A stretch of 64,000 bases of DNA from Roseburia sp. (GCA_017937095.1 JAGBEG010000004.1:1-64000); one strand, 5' to 3'. Shown: positions 16,499 to 25,448, counted from the stretch's first letter. Notes: generated from the letters alone by a model not told the origin. Numbers and translations are program-made.

Positions 16499-17569
16499 CT
16501 ACTCGTACAATCGGACAAATTCATCCTTATCACAGATCTCTAACCCAAAGACCTTCTCCTCCGGCAGAATTGCAACGCCGGTAAACCATTTCCACACCGT
16601 ATCAATATGCGGCGCCGCTACCCCAAACAATTCCGCTATGTCTTTTATAATCTTCAGTCCGTAGGAGAAATCCGCCACAAAATATCTGGATTCAAAATCC
16701 GGAATCCAGCCACCCTCTGTCTGCTTCATCGGAGAAGTCAGACCCTTGAATGCCTTAATACTTTTCAGTTTCTCTGCCATAGCCCTTGCATCATAGCTCT
16801 CATAGTATTCCCGCAATGATTTTACTTCTTTAAGCTCCAAAGGGATCTCTTCGCATAATGCCTGCAATTCTCCGTCACAGGCAATCAGCCATTCAGCAGA
16901 TTCCACATCCCATTCCTCATAGAACAGAAAGTTTCTCGGATAGACAACGTCCTTACCGTAATCTTTGAACATCGAATAAAGCCTTGTTGTGTGAAGAATC
17001 GGATTCGACGGCGTCAACGTAACAGAAAGATAATTCGGCAGCAAGCTGCATGGCATATCAAACATCTTCTCAAGAACCGGCGCTATTTTCTCACCGGCAT
17101 CTGACGGAATCGCCCCGAGCTCCAGCCTGCTTTTCCGCCCTAACATATAGACAGATTTCCCATATTCCTTTAACCGTGCGATGCTATGTACTCTCTGTAA
17201 ACCAAACAGCACACATCCTGCATCAATGAGATGCCGGAATGCAAATTCTGCGCCGCCGCTTCCCGGCACCACCCCGATGTACTGTCCGCTTTTTATATAA
17301 GGCAGCAACTTTTCTGCCATCTCTTTAAATGTCTGAGCCGGCGTCACGATCCATACCATAACCGCATCGCATACCGCCTCCTGCATATCCGACGTGATTT
17401 TATATAGTTCTCCTGTAAGAATCCGGTGATCGCCGGGGTCATACACCTCAATTTCGCGGTTCCATTGTTCCGGTTTCGAGGTATATACTGTCACCTCATG
17501 ACCTTTGGCAGCCATTTCTGCCGCCATCAGTGTTCCAATGTTGCCTCCCCCTATTATAGTAACCTTCAT
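16499..17569 (-). CDS. octopine/nopaline dehydrogenase-family oxidoreductase
   Basis: 356 residues with an N-terminal Rossmann fold (IIGGGNIGTLMAAEMAAKGH) and the ODH C-terminal domain signature TPSNPILHTTRLYSMF. Known relatives reductively condense an amino acid with a 2-oxoacid (opines) or act on other 2-substituted acids. It sits between the PntC-like fusion and the NeuA fusion, suggesting that it modifies a glycan or phosphonate building block, perhaps N-alkylating an amine. No described phosphonate pathway that I know of fixes its role. Confidence 0.75.
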   Translation of the reverse strand: MKVTIIGGGNIGTLMAAEMAAKGHEVTVYTSKPEQWNREIEVYDPGDHRILTGELYKITSDMQEAVCDAVMVWIVTPAQTFKEMAEKLLPYIKSGQYIGVVPGSGGAEFAFRHLIDAGCVLFGLQRVHSIARLKEYGKSVYMLGRKSRLELGAIPSDAGEKIAPVLEKMFDMPCSLLPNYLSVTLTPSNPILHTTRLYSMFKDYGKDVVYPRNFLFYEEWDVESAEWLIACDGELQALCEEIPLELKEVKSLREYYESYDARAMAEKLKSIKAFKGLTSPMKQTEGGWIPDFESRYFVADFSYGLKIIKDIAELFGVAAPHIDTVWKWFTGVAILPEEKVFGLEICDKDEFVRLYE

Positions 17570-17622
17570 AATATACTTTGACGCCTCCCCTAATGTTCCG
17601 CTTTATGGCACCGTCTTAACCA

Positions 17623-19425
17623 TCACAATCTTTTCTCAAGAGCGCTTAGCAGTTCATCATTATCCTCACGATCTCTTATCGCAATTCTGATGTACTGCTT
17701 TCCATTGTCAATCTTTCCGGTAAGATCCTTAATCAGAATGTTATCCTTTAACAGCTCTGCCGCCAAAGTTTCGCTGCGCTTTCCGTTCGTCAGCTCACAC
17801 ATAAAGTAATTTGCAGAGGACGGATACACCTTAAGTCCCTTTACCTTGCAGAGATTCTGATAAAAGCGTTTTCGTTCTTCTCTGATAAAAACCAGCGCCT
17901 GCTGGTAATCGTTTCTGTATTTATCTAATATCTGCATGAAAAACTCTCCTATAGAGTTAATGTTCCATATAGACACTTTCTTCTTCAATGCCGCTATCAT
18001 ATCTTCATCATAGCTCGCCAGAACTCCCAGCCGCAGTCCCGGTACCCCGTAGGACTTTGAAATGCTCTTAATCAGATACAGCCCCGGATATTTCTTCAAA
18101 ATGCTCTCAGACATCATAGAAGCGTTTTCTTCATCCGCAAAATCGAGAAAACTCTCGTCCAGAATCAGCGCAGTTCCGGTAGACTTGCACCAATCCAGAA
18201 TACGTCTGACTTCTTTCTTTTCCAGATAATGCCCGGACGGATTATCTGGATTGATCAGGACAAGTACACTGACCGGATGCTCTGTAAAATAGCCGCATAC
18301 GCTCTCTGCATTATAGGAGAAGTCATTCTCCCTGCAATCATATACCACATACTCGCCTTTGCAGCGATTCGGATACTCTTCAAAAGTCGGACGGATCACG
18401 CCCACGTCTCCCTCTAATTCTGCCAAAAGCTCCTTAATCAGCTCTGCCGCTCCATTCCCAATCACAATGTGCTCCTCGGTCATGCCGAAGCTCTTGGCAG
18501 CCAGAAGGGTGTTGATCCGCATACCGGACGGGTACTGCCGAACCAATGCGTCAAAGCTTGACTTTATCTCATCCATCATCCGTCCAGTCGGGAAATATGG
18601 ATTGACAAGATAACAGAAATCCTTCAGATGCGGGAAACGCCAGTAGCCGCCATACCTTGACGTCAAGGTCTTATAGCGTTCGACATCATCCTCAAGAAAC
18701 AGCAGTTCCGCAATATCCAGATCCTGAATGTCATCAATTTCATACCACTGCTCACCGTGCAGACGTTTCGCCTTCATGGTATTCTTATCCAGCATCAGAA
18801 TCAACTTGATAACCGTTTCATAATATTCATTATTCCCCATTACCTTTGCGTACGCTTCCAGGAACGGAACATAGACATTTCTCGAAAAGTCCGCACTAAG
18901 CTTATAGATATTTACCGTCTTATAATAGCGCTCTTTATCGGAGTACTTAAGCAGCTTTCCCGGAATAAAATCGAGAATATTATCCTCGTCGTCTACCACA
19001 ATGCAGGTTCCGTCCATCCAGTTTTCAAATTTATCCACAAGCGCCAGCGTATCGCGCGTATCCTCAAGGATCAGGTCAATCAGGCTCTCCTCGAAAATCA
19101 AATCAGACTCCATCAGCAGTGTATCTTCCTGCGCCATCTGCTCTTTTGCAAGGGCAAGCGAGAAAATATTATTTGTTTTGTCATATACGTCATTGATAAT
19201 ATACTCTATCGGCGTATTTATGCCAAGGCTGTCCACGAACGCCATTAAATTATCACGCTGGTAGCCGACGACCATAATGATCCGTGACAAACCCTTTTTA
19301 TCAAGAATCCGCAAAGCTCTCTCGACCAGCTTTACGCCTCCGACCTCCACCATGCATTTTGTATTTTCTTTCGTGAGTTTCCCTAAACGTTTTCCCATTC
19401 CCGCCGCTAAGATAATTGCCTGCAT
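17623..19425 (-). CDS. pntC: PntC-like bifunctional cytidylyltransferase and aminoethylphosphonate transaminase
   Basis: A 600-residue fusion. Residues 1-~240 are a nucleotidyltransferase (ILAAGMGKRLGKLTKENTKC, MESDLIFEE). Residues ~255-600 are a class I/II PLP aminotransferase (GNGAAELIKELLAE, INPDNPSGHYLE, DESFLDFADE, and the Schiff-base lysine K457 in SISKSYGVPGLRLG). This order matches PntC of treponemes and other phosphonate producers, which transaminates phosphonoacetaldehyde to 2-aminoethylphosphonate and activates it as CMP-AEP. The PEP mutase and decarboxylase in the same series support this. A HisC/CobD-like role for the second domain is the alternative. GGAGG precedes the ATG. Confidence 0.85.
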   Translation of the reverse strand: MQAIILAAGMGKRLGKLTKENTKCMVEVGGVKLVERALRILDKKGLSRIIMVVGYQRDNLMAFVDSLGINTPIEYIINDVYDKTNNIFSLALAKEQMAQEDTLLMESDLIFEESLIDLILEDTRDTLALVDKFENWMDGTCIVVDDEDNILDFIPGKLLKYSDKERYYKTVNIYKLSADFSRNVYVPFLEAYAKVMGNNEYYETVIKLILMLDKNTMKAKRLHGEQWYEIDDIQDLDIAELLFLEDDVERYKTLTSRYGGYWRFPHLKDFCYLVNPYFPTGRMMDEIKSSFDALVRQYPSGMRINTLLAAKSFGMTEEHIVIGNGAAELIKELLAELEGDVGVIRPTFEEYPNRCKGEYVVYDCRENDFSYNAESVCGYFTEHPVSVLVLINPDNPSGHYLEKKEVRRILDWCKSTGTALILDESFLDFADEENASMMSESILKKYPGLYLIKSISKSYGVPGLRLGVLASYDEDMIAALKKKVSIWNINSIGEFFMQILDKYRNDYQQALVFIREERKRFYQNLCKVKGLKVYPSSANYFMCELTNGKRSETLAAELLKDNILIKDLTGKIDNGKQYIRIAIRDREDNDELLSALEKRL

Positions 19426-19442
19426 ACCTTGTCCTCCATGAC

Positions 19443-20423
19443 TTAAACATATAATTTTCCTGTTGATACTTTATCACAAAATTCCTCTACACTCCCCGTG
19501 AAGCCAACTGCTGCAATCTGCTTTTTCAACTCGTCCTCCATGTGTCCATAGAAAGGATAATCGTGTGCCGCCGCACCTTTGACCGGCGTCATATAGTCAC
19601 CGTACAGTGTTGTCAGAACACTGTCATACTCTTTGGGCGCCGGAATCTCCATGTTCTCAAAAGGCAGATACACCACCTCATCAAACCATTCCTTTTTGAA
19701 ATGAAAACGCTCCTTATCAATCCAGAACTCATACTCCGTCAGTTCCTCTGCTTCTTCAATCCGGCATAAGGAACTGACTGCATCCAGCATACGCCAGATC
19801 CAGTTCCTGCTTCCCTCGCCCCTTGGTATCTGCATACCTGACATCTGCTCGAGTGTCTGTAATGCACACTCTAAACTGTGCTGCTCCTCCAACATCTCCC
19901 AATCCCGCAAAAGCGGGATTCCATGTCGAATAATATCTTTCTGCAATTCCGCCTGCTTTGCATCCTTCGGAATCGCATCCAGCGGAAAAATATCAATTCC
20001 CACCCGCTGATAAGGGAATCCGTGAAACCGCTTCATATAATCGTTAAAATTCCACAACTTCTCGTCTGCAATCACCCGAAGTTGCGGAACATATGCCGCT
20101 TTCTGCAGGCGCTCGCTCCCCGCATACATACCGGCAACTACAAATCCATATGGCAATTCCTTTGGCAGAAGCTTTATCAGCCTGTCATACTCGTCCCTTT
20201 TCATGCATATATCAATATCATCATCCCACGGAATAAATCCCTTGTGCCGAACCGCTCCGAGCAATGTTCCTGCATCCGCAAAATACTGCAAGCCGTTCTT
20301 CCTGCACACATCATCTATAACGCCCAGCACTTCCATCTGTGCCGCCCACGCGCGCTTCATCATCTCATCTATTTCAAATCCATCCCGTACTTCCCGTCTC
20401 AAAAAATCTTTTGAAAAATTCAT
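19443..20423 (-). CDS. LicD-family phosphotransferase (second)
   Basis: 326 residues. The conserved start region EMMKRAWAAQMEVL, the catalytic GTLLGAVRHKGFIPWDDDID and the C-terminal YGDYMTPVKG and DYPFYGHMED define the paralogue type shared by four of the five LicD genes here. It lies 17 bases before the PntC-like gene and is probably the first gene of the leftward operon, so CMP-aminoethylphosphonate is the obvious candidate donor. A GAGGAG site precedes the ATG at 20423. Confidence 0.9.
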   Translation of the reverse strand: MNFSKDFLRREVRDGFEIDEMMKRAWAAQMEVLGVIDDVCRKNGLQYFADAGTLLGAVRHKGFIPWDDDIDICMKRDEYDRLIKLLPKELPYGFVVAGMYAGSERLQKAAYVPQLRVIADEKLWNFNDYMKRFHGFPYQRVGIDIFPLDAIPKDAKQAELQKDIIRHGIPLLRDWEMLEEQHSLECALQTLEQMSGMQIPRGEGSRNWIWRMLDAVSSLCRIEEAEELTEYEFWIDKERFHFKKEWFDEVVYLPFENMEIPAPKEYDSVLTTLYGDYMTPVKGAAAHDYPFYGHMEDELKKQIAAVGFTGSVEEFCDKVSTGKLYV

Positions 20424-20450
20424 CTAAGCATCTCCTCAAAATTCTATATA

Positions 20451-20481
20451 TATATTTCGTCCATTTTTGCCGATATAATTA
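20451..20481. promoter_or_regulatory. divergent sigma-28-like promoter region between LicD operons
   Basis: On the plus strand a perfect GCCGATAT -10 (20469-20476) has a weak TATA -35 at 14 bases. On the minus strand TAAT-N16-GACGAAAT (20454-20481) matches the -10 in 6 of 8 positions. Both would start transcripts close to the two divergent LicD genes. The plus-strand call is the stronger one. Confidence 0.45.
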
Positions 20482-20519
20482 GTATATATTTTGTCAGAAT
20501 ACTTTTAAGGAGCTATATT

Positions 20520-21509
20520 ATGAATTTTCCAGAAAATTTTTTTCAAGATGAATACCGTTCGGACTTTCTTGTACCGGAGATGATGAAACGCGCATGGGCG
20601 GCTGAATGCGAAGTCTTAGAAGTCGTTGTCAATATCTGTGACAAATACCACCTGCAATATTTTGCCGACTGTGGCACTCTGCTCGGCGCGGTCCGCCATA
20701 AAGGCTTTGTTCCCTGGGATGATGATATTGATATCGCACTCAAGCGGAAAGACTATAATACCCTCCTTTCCGTTCTTCCAAAAGAGCTTCCAGAGGGATT
20801 TCTCGTGGACGGGCTGCATGCCTCCGATCCTGCGCAGAGACTGCGGACAAACATCGGACACACCTCTATCAAGACAGATAAACACTACTGGTCCATTCGG
20901 GATTATATCAAGCGTTTTCATGGTTTTCCTTTCCGCGGAACCAGTATTGATATTTTCCCGCTTGACTACATTCCCCGCGACCCGGATACCGCACTTATAC
21001 AGAAATTTCTGTTTCAAAGCATCCTCTCACTTCTTCACGATTTTGATACTTTAACGGAAGACATTCGCGAGGCAAAGCTGGCAGAAATCGAAGCAAATGC
21101 AGGTGTTACGCTTCCACGGGACGAAACCACCAAGCTGTCTTTGCACAATCTTATGGAGGCGCTTGCATCCATGTTTGATGAGAGTGAATGCGATGAGGTA
21201 GACTATTATTTTCGAGTTGCCTTTGATGGCAAACAACATTTGAAAAAAGAATGGTTTGATGAGGTAGTCTATCTTCCCTTCGAGACATTTAAGATTGCTG
21301 CGCCCAGGAATTACCACGAAATATTGACTGCGTACTATGGTGATTACCAGATACCAGTCAAATTCACTCAGGCACATGGCTATCCATTTTATGCAAAAGG
21401 TGAGCAGGAGTTAAAAGAAACACTGGCACGGCAGGGATTTCATGGCAGCATCAACGATTTCATCCGAAACATTGATTCCTTCCATATTCTTGATTCCAGA
21501 CACTCATAA
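20520..21509 (+). CDS. LicD-family phosphotransferase (third)
   Basis: 329 residues. It is a clear paralogue of the gene directly opposite (MMKRAWAAECEVLEVV, GTLLGAVRHKGFVPWDDDID, KKEWFDEVVYLPFE, YGDYQIPVKF). All three catalytic aspartates are kept. It is the first gene of a three-gene rightward operon (next gene 14 bases on). AAGGAG lies 8 bases before the ATG. Gene duplication followed by inversion explains the divergent pair. It probably uses the same class of CMP-activated phosphonate or phosphocholine donor on a different glycan position. Confidence 0.9.
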   Translation: MNFPENFFQDEYRSDFLVPEMMKRAWAAECEVLEVVVNICDKYHLQYFADCGTLLGAVRHKGFVPWDDDIDIALKRKDYNTLLSVLPKELPEGFLVDGLHASDPAQRLRTNIGHTSIKTDKHYWSIRDYIKRFHGFPFRGTSIDIFPLDYIPRDPDTALIQKFLFQSILSLLHDFDTLTEDIREAKLAEIEANAGVTLPRDETTKLSLHNLMEALASMFDESECDEVDYYFRVAFDGKQHLKKEWFDEVVYLPFETFKIAAPRNYHEILTAYYGDYQIPVKFTQAHGYPFYAKGEQELKETLARQGFHGSINDFIRNIDSFHILDSRHS

Positions 21510-21523
21510 AGGAGTTTGACATC

Positions 21524-22483
21524 ATGAAGTTTTCACCGGAATTTTTTCAGGACGAATATCGAAGCGGTTTTCTCGTTCCTTCGATGATGAAACACGCATG
21601 GGCAGCCAAATTAGAACTGCTGCAAATAATTATTGATATATGCCGCAGGCATGATCTTAGTTATTATGCTGATTACGGTACATTGCTGGGCGCCATCCGT
21701 CATCAGGGCTTTATCCCCTGGGATGATGATATCGATATCTCCTTAAAAAGGCCAGACTATAACAAACTGATCCAAATTCTTCCCCGGGAGCTGCCTTCGG
21801 GGATTGCCCTTGCAGGACTCTACGCAAAGGATGATTCCCTGTTTTTGCCGACGAGTCAATCCTTGGTCGTAACCGTTTCCTCTGCGTGGAGTCTTTCTGA
21901 CTACATGCAGCGTTTTCACGGTTTTCCATACCGGAATATGGGAATTGATATCTTTCCGCTCGACTACATTCCCGTCGATTTGGAATTGGGAAAGCTGCAG
22001 AAATATCTGACACAGAAAATTATTGTATGTGCCCGTGATTGGAACCGCTATGATCCCTCCGAACAGGAACGGAATATCAGGGAAATCGAATCCCTGTGCA
22101 ACGTCACCCTTACACGCGATTCCCATATATTGCGAAGTCTGATGCTTTTACAGGATTCCATACATTCTTTATATACTGAATCCGAATGCCATAGCATAAC
22201 GAATTACAGTCTGTGGTGCCTGCAGGATAACGCACCCATGAAAAAAGAATGGTTCAGCGAGACTGAGGCGGTTCCTTTTGAAAATATGATGATTGACATA
22301 CCAAACGGCTATCACGAAATTCTGTCTATTGAATACGGCGATTATATGACACCGGTTCAAGCCCCATCTCTTCACAATTATCCGTTCTACTCTGCGGAAG
22401 AGCACGCTGTAAAAAGCTGGCTGGACGCCCACGGCTACACAGGCAGTATCGACGATTTTGTGAAAGAGCATTATTCCGAATAA
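21524..22483 (+). CDS. LicD-family phosphotransferase (fourth)
   Basis: 319 residues and a tandem paralogue of the preceding gene (MMKHAWAAKLELLQII, GTLLGAIRHQGFIPWDDDID, MKKEWFSETEAVPFE, YGDYMTPVQA). The catalytic aspartates are intact. The middle of the protein, which should contact the acceptor, is the least similar part, consistent with a changed acceptor. AAGGAG precedes its ATG and it is followed 18 bases later by the TPR/phosphatase-fold gene. Confidence 0.9.
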   Translation: MKFSPEFFQDEYRSGFLVPSMMKHAWAAKLELLQIIIDICRRHDLSYYADYGTLLGAIRHQGFIPWDDDIDISLKRPDYNKLIQILPRELPSGIALAGLYAKDDSLFLPTSQSLVVTVSSAWSLSDYMQRFHGFPYRNMGIDIFPLDYIPVDLELGKLQKYLTQKIIVCARDWNRYDPSEQERNIREIESLCNVTLTRDSHILRSLMLLQDSIHSLYTESECHSITNYSLWCLQDNAPMKKEWFSETEAVPFENMMIDIPNGYHEILSIEYGDYMTPVQAPSLHNYPFYSAEEHAVKSWLDAHGYTGSIDDFVKEHYSE

Positions 22484-22501
22484 CGTAAGGAGACTATTTT
22501 C

Positions 22502-24538
22502 ATGAAGCAAGTGCTGGAACAGGCCATAGTACGCCAGGACATCCCGGAAATCGAAACATACTTAAGACAATACGAGGCAGAAAATCCTACTGATTTTGAT
22601 ATCTATTCTTACAAAATATCACTATCTTTGCTTAAGGAGGAGCACGAGACAGCCTACCTTACTGCCCGGGAAGCCGTTGCTCTTAACCCCTTCGACATAG
22701 AAGCAAACTATAATCTAATGGTCTGTGCCAAATTGACAGAGCATTATGCCGCTGCCTATCAGGCGCTTCTTATGGTGCAGTTCCTACAGGCAAACTACTC
22801 CATATCGCTCATCGACAGCGATATTCTAAAACAGCAGGCACTGGAATTACAGACATTAGCTTTGGATATTCCTCATCTAAAAGATGCTGTTTCTTCTATC
22901 GATTACAACCACCATTTTGCATCACAGGACCCTTTTAAACAGTACCATGGCAGCTTATGCGGCAAACTGCTGCAATTACGTCACAACGAATTATATTATA
23001 CCGGATTGGCGGATAACCAATATGATGCCTACTTTGATCCGTCTTTTATCAAAGACCCCGTCCATGCAAAATGCGAATTATTCCATGTCGACAAAATAAC
23101 TGACAGCTATGAAGTTCCCAAAAGCCTTGGAAACGTTCTGTTACCTGTCTGCCTGAATTATGATGCCCGCCAAGAAGAGGATAACTACATACTCGACCTA
23201 TCCAGGTCTTCAAAGATTTTCTATATGGAACCCGCCAGGGAAAAATACAGCTATCTTCCCATTGAAGACGGCGCTGTGCTGCGAACGGGGTATCCTGCCG
23301 TCTTTGGCACGCCGATTCCTCTGGAACACAAGACACTTAATGATCGTAAACGTCTTGTATTAAGCATTTTTATTGACAGCTTTAATTATTACCTTGTAAA
23401 GGAAATGGGGTTGGAAAACCTAATGCCGGAAACCTACCGGTATTTTCAGGAGGGTGTGATCTGCAATCAGTATTATTCCGGTTCCGAATGGACGCTTCCC
23501 TCCATTGCAACCTACTGGACAGGAAAGCATTCGGGACACCACATGAATCTCATGGAGAATTATCGTTTCGATTTCATGAAAGATTCCAAGGTATTGGCAG
23601 AATATTTCCATGATGCCGGGTATGTCACTGCAAAGATTGGCGGAAATGATGCTGTGACTCCATGGCAGGGATATATGCGTGGGATTGACCGCTTTATCTA
23701 CCAATCCACGCAGGCGTTCCGCAAAAAAGAAGTGATCACGGATACCATCCAACATCTGGAAACCTTTAAAAACACCTGTCAGTATGTATGGATCGATTTG
23801 GTGGATCTGCATCATATTGCAGGCAGCTTTATGCGCTCGATTCAGGTGCAGTCAACGCTTCCCCTTGCAAAGCGGGCTGTTGACAACGATATCCAGACCT
23901 CCGTGAAACAAACATACAGTCCTAACCGGAAGGATATCTATATTCAGGAATTACGTGAGTTAGATTTTTATCTGGGTATTTTATATGACTACCTGTCCAA
24001 AACATACCGGGACGAAGAAATCATTATCTCCCTGTTTTCCGACCATGGAACCTCATTTATGGTAGAGGACAACAAGCCATTTCTGTCTGAACAGCGTCTT
24101 AATGTACCGCTGATGATCCGGGGTGCTAATATTACGCCGCATACCTGCAATGAGCTTATTGAATCTGCTGATTACACAGCTATCCTTTGTAAGCTTGCAG
24201 GTATTCCGTATGATTTTAACGGAACAGATTCCAATCTGCCGGTTACTTTCGGCGGCACGTCAGAACGCGACTTTGCATTTTCGCAGAGCATTTTCGTAGG
24301 CGATCCCTACCGGGCTGCTTTGCACGGAAAAAACATTCACTATTACATGGAAACAGAGAAATCTGTCTCACCGTGTCTTCGCATTGATTTGAGCAATAAG
24401 ACAAGTCTCCTCACAGATGATGAAGGGAATATCATTCACAATGAATCCTTACTGGAGAAATGCGAATCTATCGTAAAAAATGAAATCCGCCATCTTGTGA
24501 TTCATCCGGTCAACGAAAAAAGAAGTAACTCACAGTGA
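22502..24538 (+). CDS. TPR protein with alkaline-phosphatase-superfamily (sulfatase/phosphotransferase) domain
   Basis: 678 residues. Residues 1-~120 form TPR-like helices (AYLTAREAVALNPFDIEANYN). Residues ~285-640 have the metalloenzyme core: D292 in LSIFIDSFN, the nucleophile region SGSEWTLPS with T331, and D514-H515 in SLFSDHGTSF. Thr as likely nucleophile, with no CxPSR, points to phospho-transfer or hydrolysis (as in LtaS/EptA) rather than sulfatase maturation. Unlike those enzymes it has no membrane helices or signal peptide, so it should act in the cytosol. Its position in a LicD operon suggests that it transfers or trims phospho- or phosphono-substituents. The stop lies in a shared terminator. 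Confidence 0.75.
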   Translation: MKQVLEQAIVRQDIPEIETYLRQYEAENPTDFDIYSYKISLSLLKEEHETAYLTAREAVALNPFDIEANYNLMVCAKLTEHYAAAYQALLMVQFLQANYSISLIDSDILKQQALELQTLALDIPHLKDAVSSIDYNHHFASQDPFKQYHGSLCGKLLQLRHNELYYTGLADNQYDAYFDPSFIKDPVHAKCELFHVDKITDSYEVPKSLGNVLLPVCLNYDARQEEDNYILDLSRSSKIFYMEPAREKYSYLPIEDGAVLRTGYPAVFGTPIPLEHKTLNDRKRLVLSIFIDSFNYYLVKEMGLENLMPETYRYFQEGVICNQYYSGSEWTLPSIATYWTGKHSGHHMNLMENYRFDFMKDSKVLAEYFHDAGYVTAKIGGNDAVTPWQGYMRGIDRFIYQSTQAFRKKEVITDTIQHLETFKNTCQYVWIDLVDLHHIAGSFMRSIQVQSTLPLAKRAVDNDIQTSVKQTYSPNRKDIYIQELRELDFYLGILYDYLSKTYRDEEIIISLFSDHGTSFMVEDNKPFLSEQRLNVPLMIRGANITPHTCNELIESADYTAILCKLAGIPYDFNGTDSNLPVTFGGTSERDFAFSQSIFVGDPYRAALHGKNIHYYMETEKSVSPCLRIDLSNKTSLLTDDEGNIIHNESLLEKCESIVKNEIRHLVIHPVNEKRSNSQ

Positions 24539-24567
24539 AATTTCACTGTGAGTTGCTTCTTTTTTTC
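24516..24567. terminator. bidirectional terminator that also encodes both convergent C-termini
   Basis: A near-perfect 26-base inverted repeat (GAAGTAACTCACAGTGAAA and its complement, one mismatch) is flanked by A-run and T-run on both sides, so it works for both converging genes. Both stop codons lie inside it, and both proteins therefore end in KRSNSQ. Confidence 0.85.
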
Positions 24568-25448
24568 TGCACTTGCTTTAGCTGCTTTTTATAGAAAGGA
24601 TAATCATGCTTCTGCCCGCCTCTCACCGGCGTCATATAATCTTCTCCATATTGTGCCTTTAGCACCAGGTCCCAACCGATCGGCACCGATATCTCCATCC
24701 CCTCAAAACGCATTGGCACTGCCTTTGCGTATGCCTCCTGTGGGACATGCCAGCGCTCCTTCTTCAGTGAAGTATGCAGCTTGGTAAGCTCGCCTTTCTC
24801 TTCCTCATCATACATCGTGCGAATGCCTTCCATCAAATTTGCCAACTGCCTTTTTAAATCGCCTGCGCGGTCTAACGTCACCCCGCACAGTTCTTCCACA
24901 GATTTTAATATCTTTTCCAGCTCCTCTGTCTTTTCCTCACACGATGCCCATGCACTTCTCACAATCTTATATAGATTTTTCTGTATCTCCAGCTCCTCCT
25001 TATCCTCAGGCATATAATTGAGCGGAAATATGTCAACTCCGCAGGCAAATGGACAGCCGTACCATTCTTTGAGCCATTCCGGCGAAACATTTACCTTGTT
25101 GGAATTCACCACTCTCGCAAAAATCTCATTATATTCATCATATGTATAAAGCGAGAGCACTTTAAAGCTCTCCGGAAGTTCCGCTGGCGCAACCTCTAAA
25201 AAGCGCCTGTAATCGCGGGGTTTCATACAAATATCCATATCATCATCCCACGGGACAAAGCCATGATGCCGCACCGCGCCAAGCAACGTACCACAATCCG
25301 CAAAATAAGTAAGATTATATTTCTTACATACCCGCCCGATTTCATCTAACACCTTCATCTGCGCAGCCCACGCCCGCTTCATCATCTCTTCTACATAAAA
25401 GCCGTCCCGCTCTTCTCCCTCAAAATACTTCTCCGAAAATTCAATCAT
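24543..25448 (-). CDS. LicD-family phosphotransferase (fifth)
   Basis: 301 residues. It shares EMMKRAWAAQMKVLDEIG, GTLLGAVRHHGFVPWDDDMD and YMTPVRGGQKHDYPFY with the other paralogues and keeps the catalytic aspartates. It is monocistronic, with the palindromic promoter region upstream and the shared terminator downstream. It is shorter at the C-terminus than its relatives because the open reading frame ends in the terminator palindrome. Confidence 0.9.
   Translation of the reverse strand: MIEFSEKYFEGEERDGFYVEEMMKRAWAAQMKVLDEIGRVCKKYNLTYFADCGTLLGAVRHHGFVPWDDDMDICMKPRDYRRFLEVAPAELPESFKVLSLYTYDEYNEIFARVVNSNKVNVSPEWLKEWYGCPFACGVDIFPLNYMPEDKEELEIQKNLYKIVRSAWASCEEKTEELEKILKSVEELCGVTLDRAGDLKRQLANLMEGIRTMYDEEEKGELTKLHTSLKKERWHVPQEAYAKAVPMRFEGMEISVPIGWDLVLKAQYGEDYMTPVRGGQKHDYPFYKKQLKQVQKKRSNSQ

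Noticed and set aside
15753-16664. 303-codon plus-strand frame opposite the NeuA-phosphatase fusion
   Set aside because: Fully antisense to a confidently identified enzyme; composition is His/Arg/Ile-rich without motifs.
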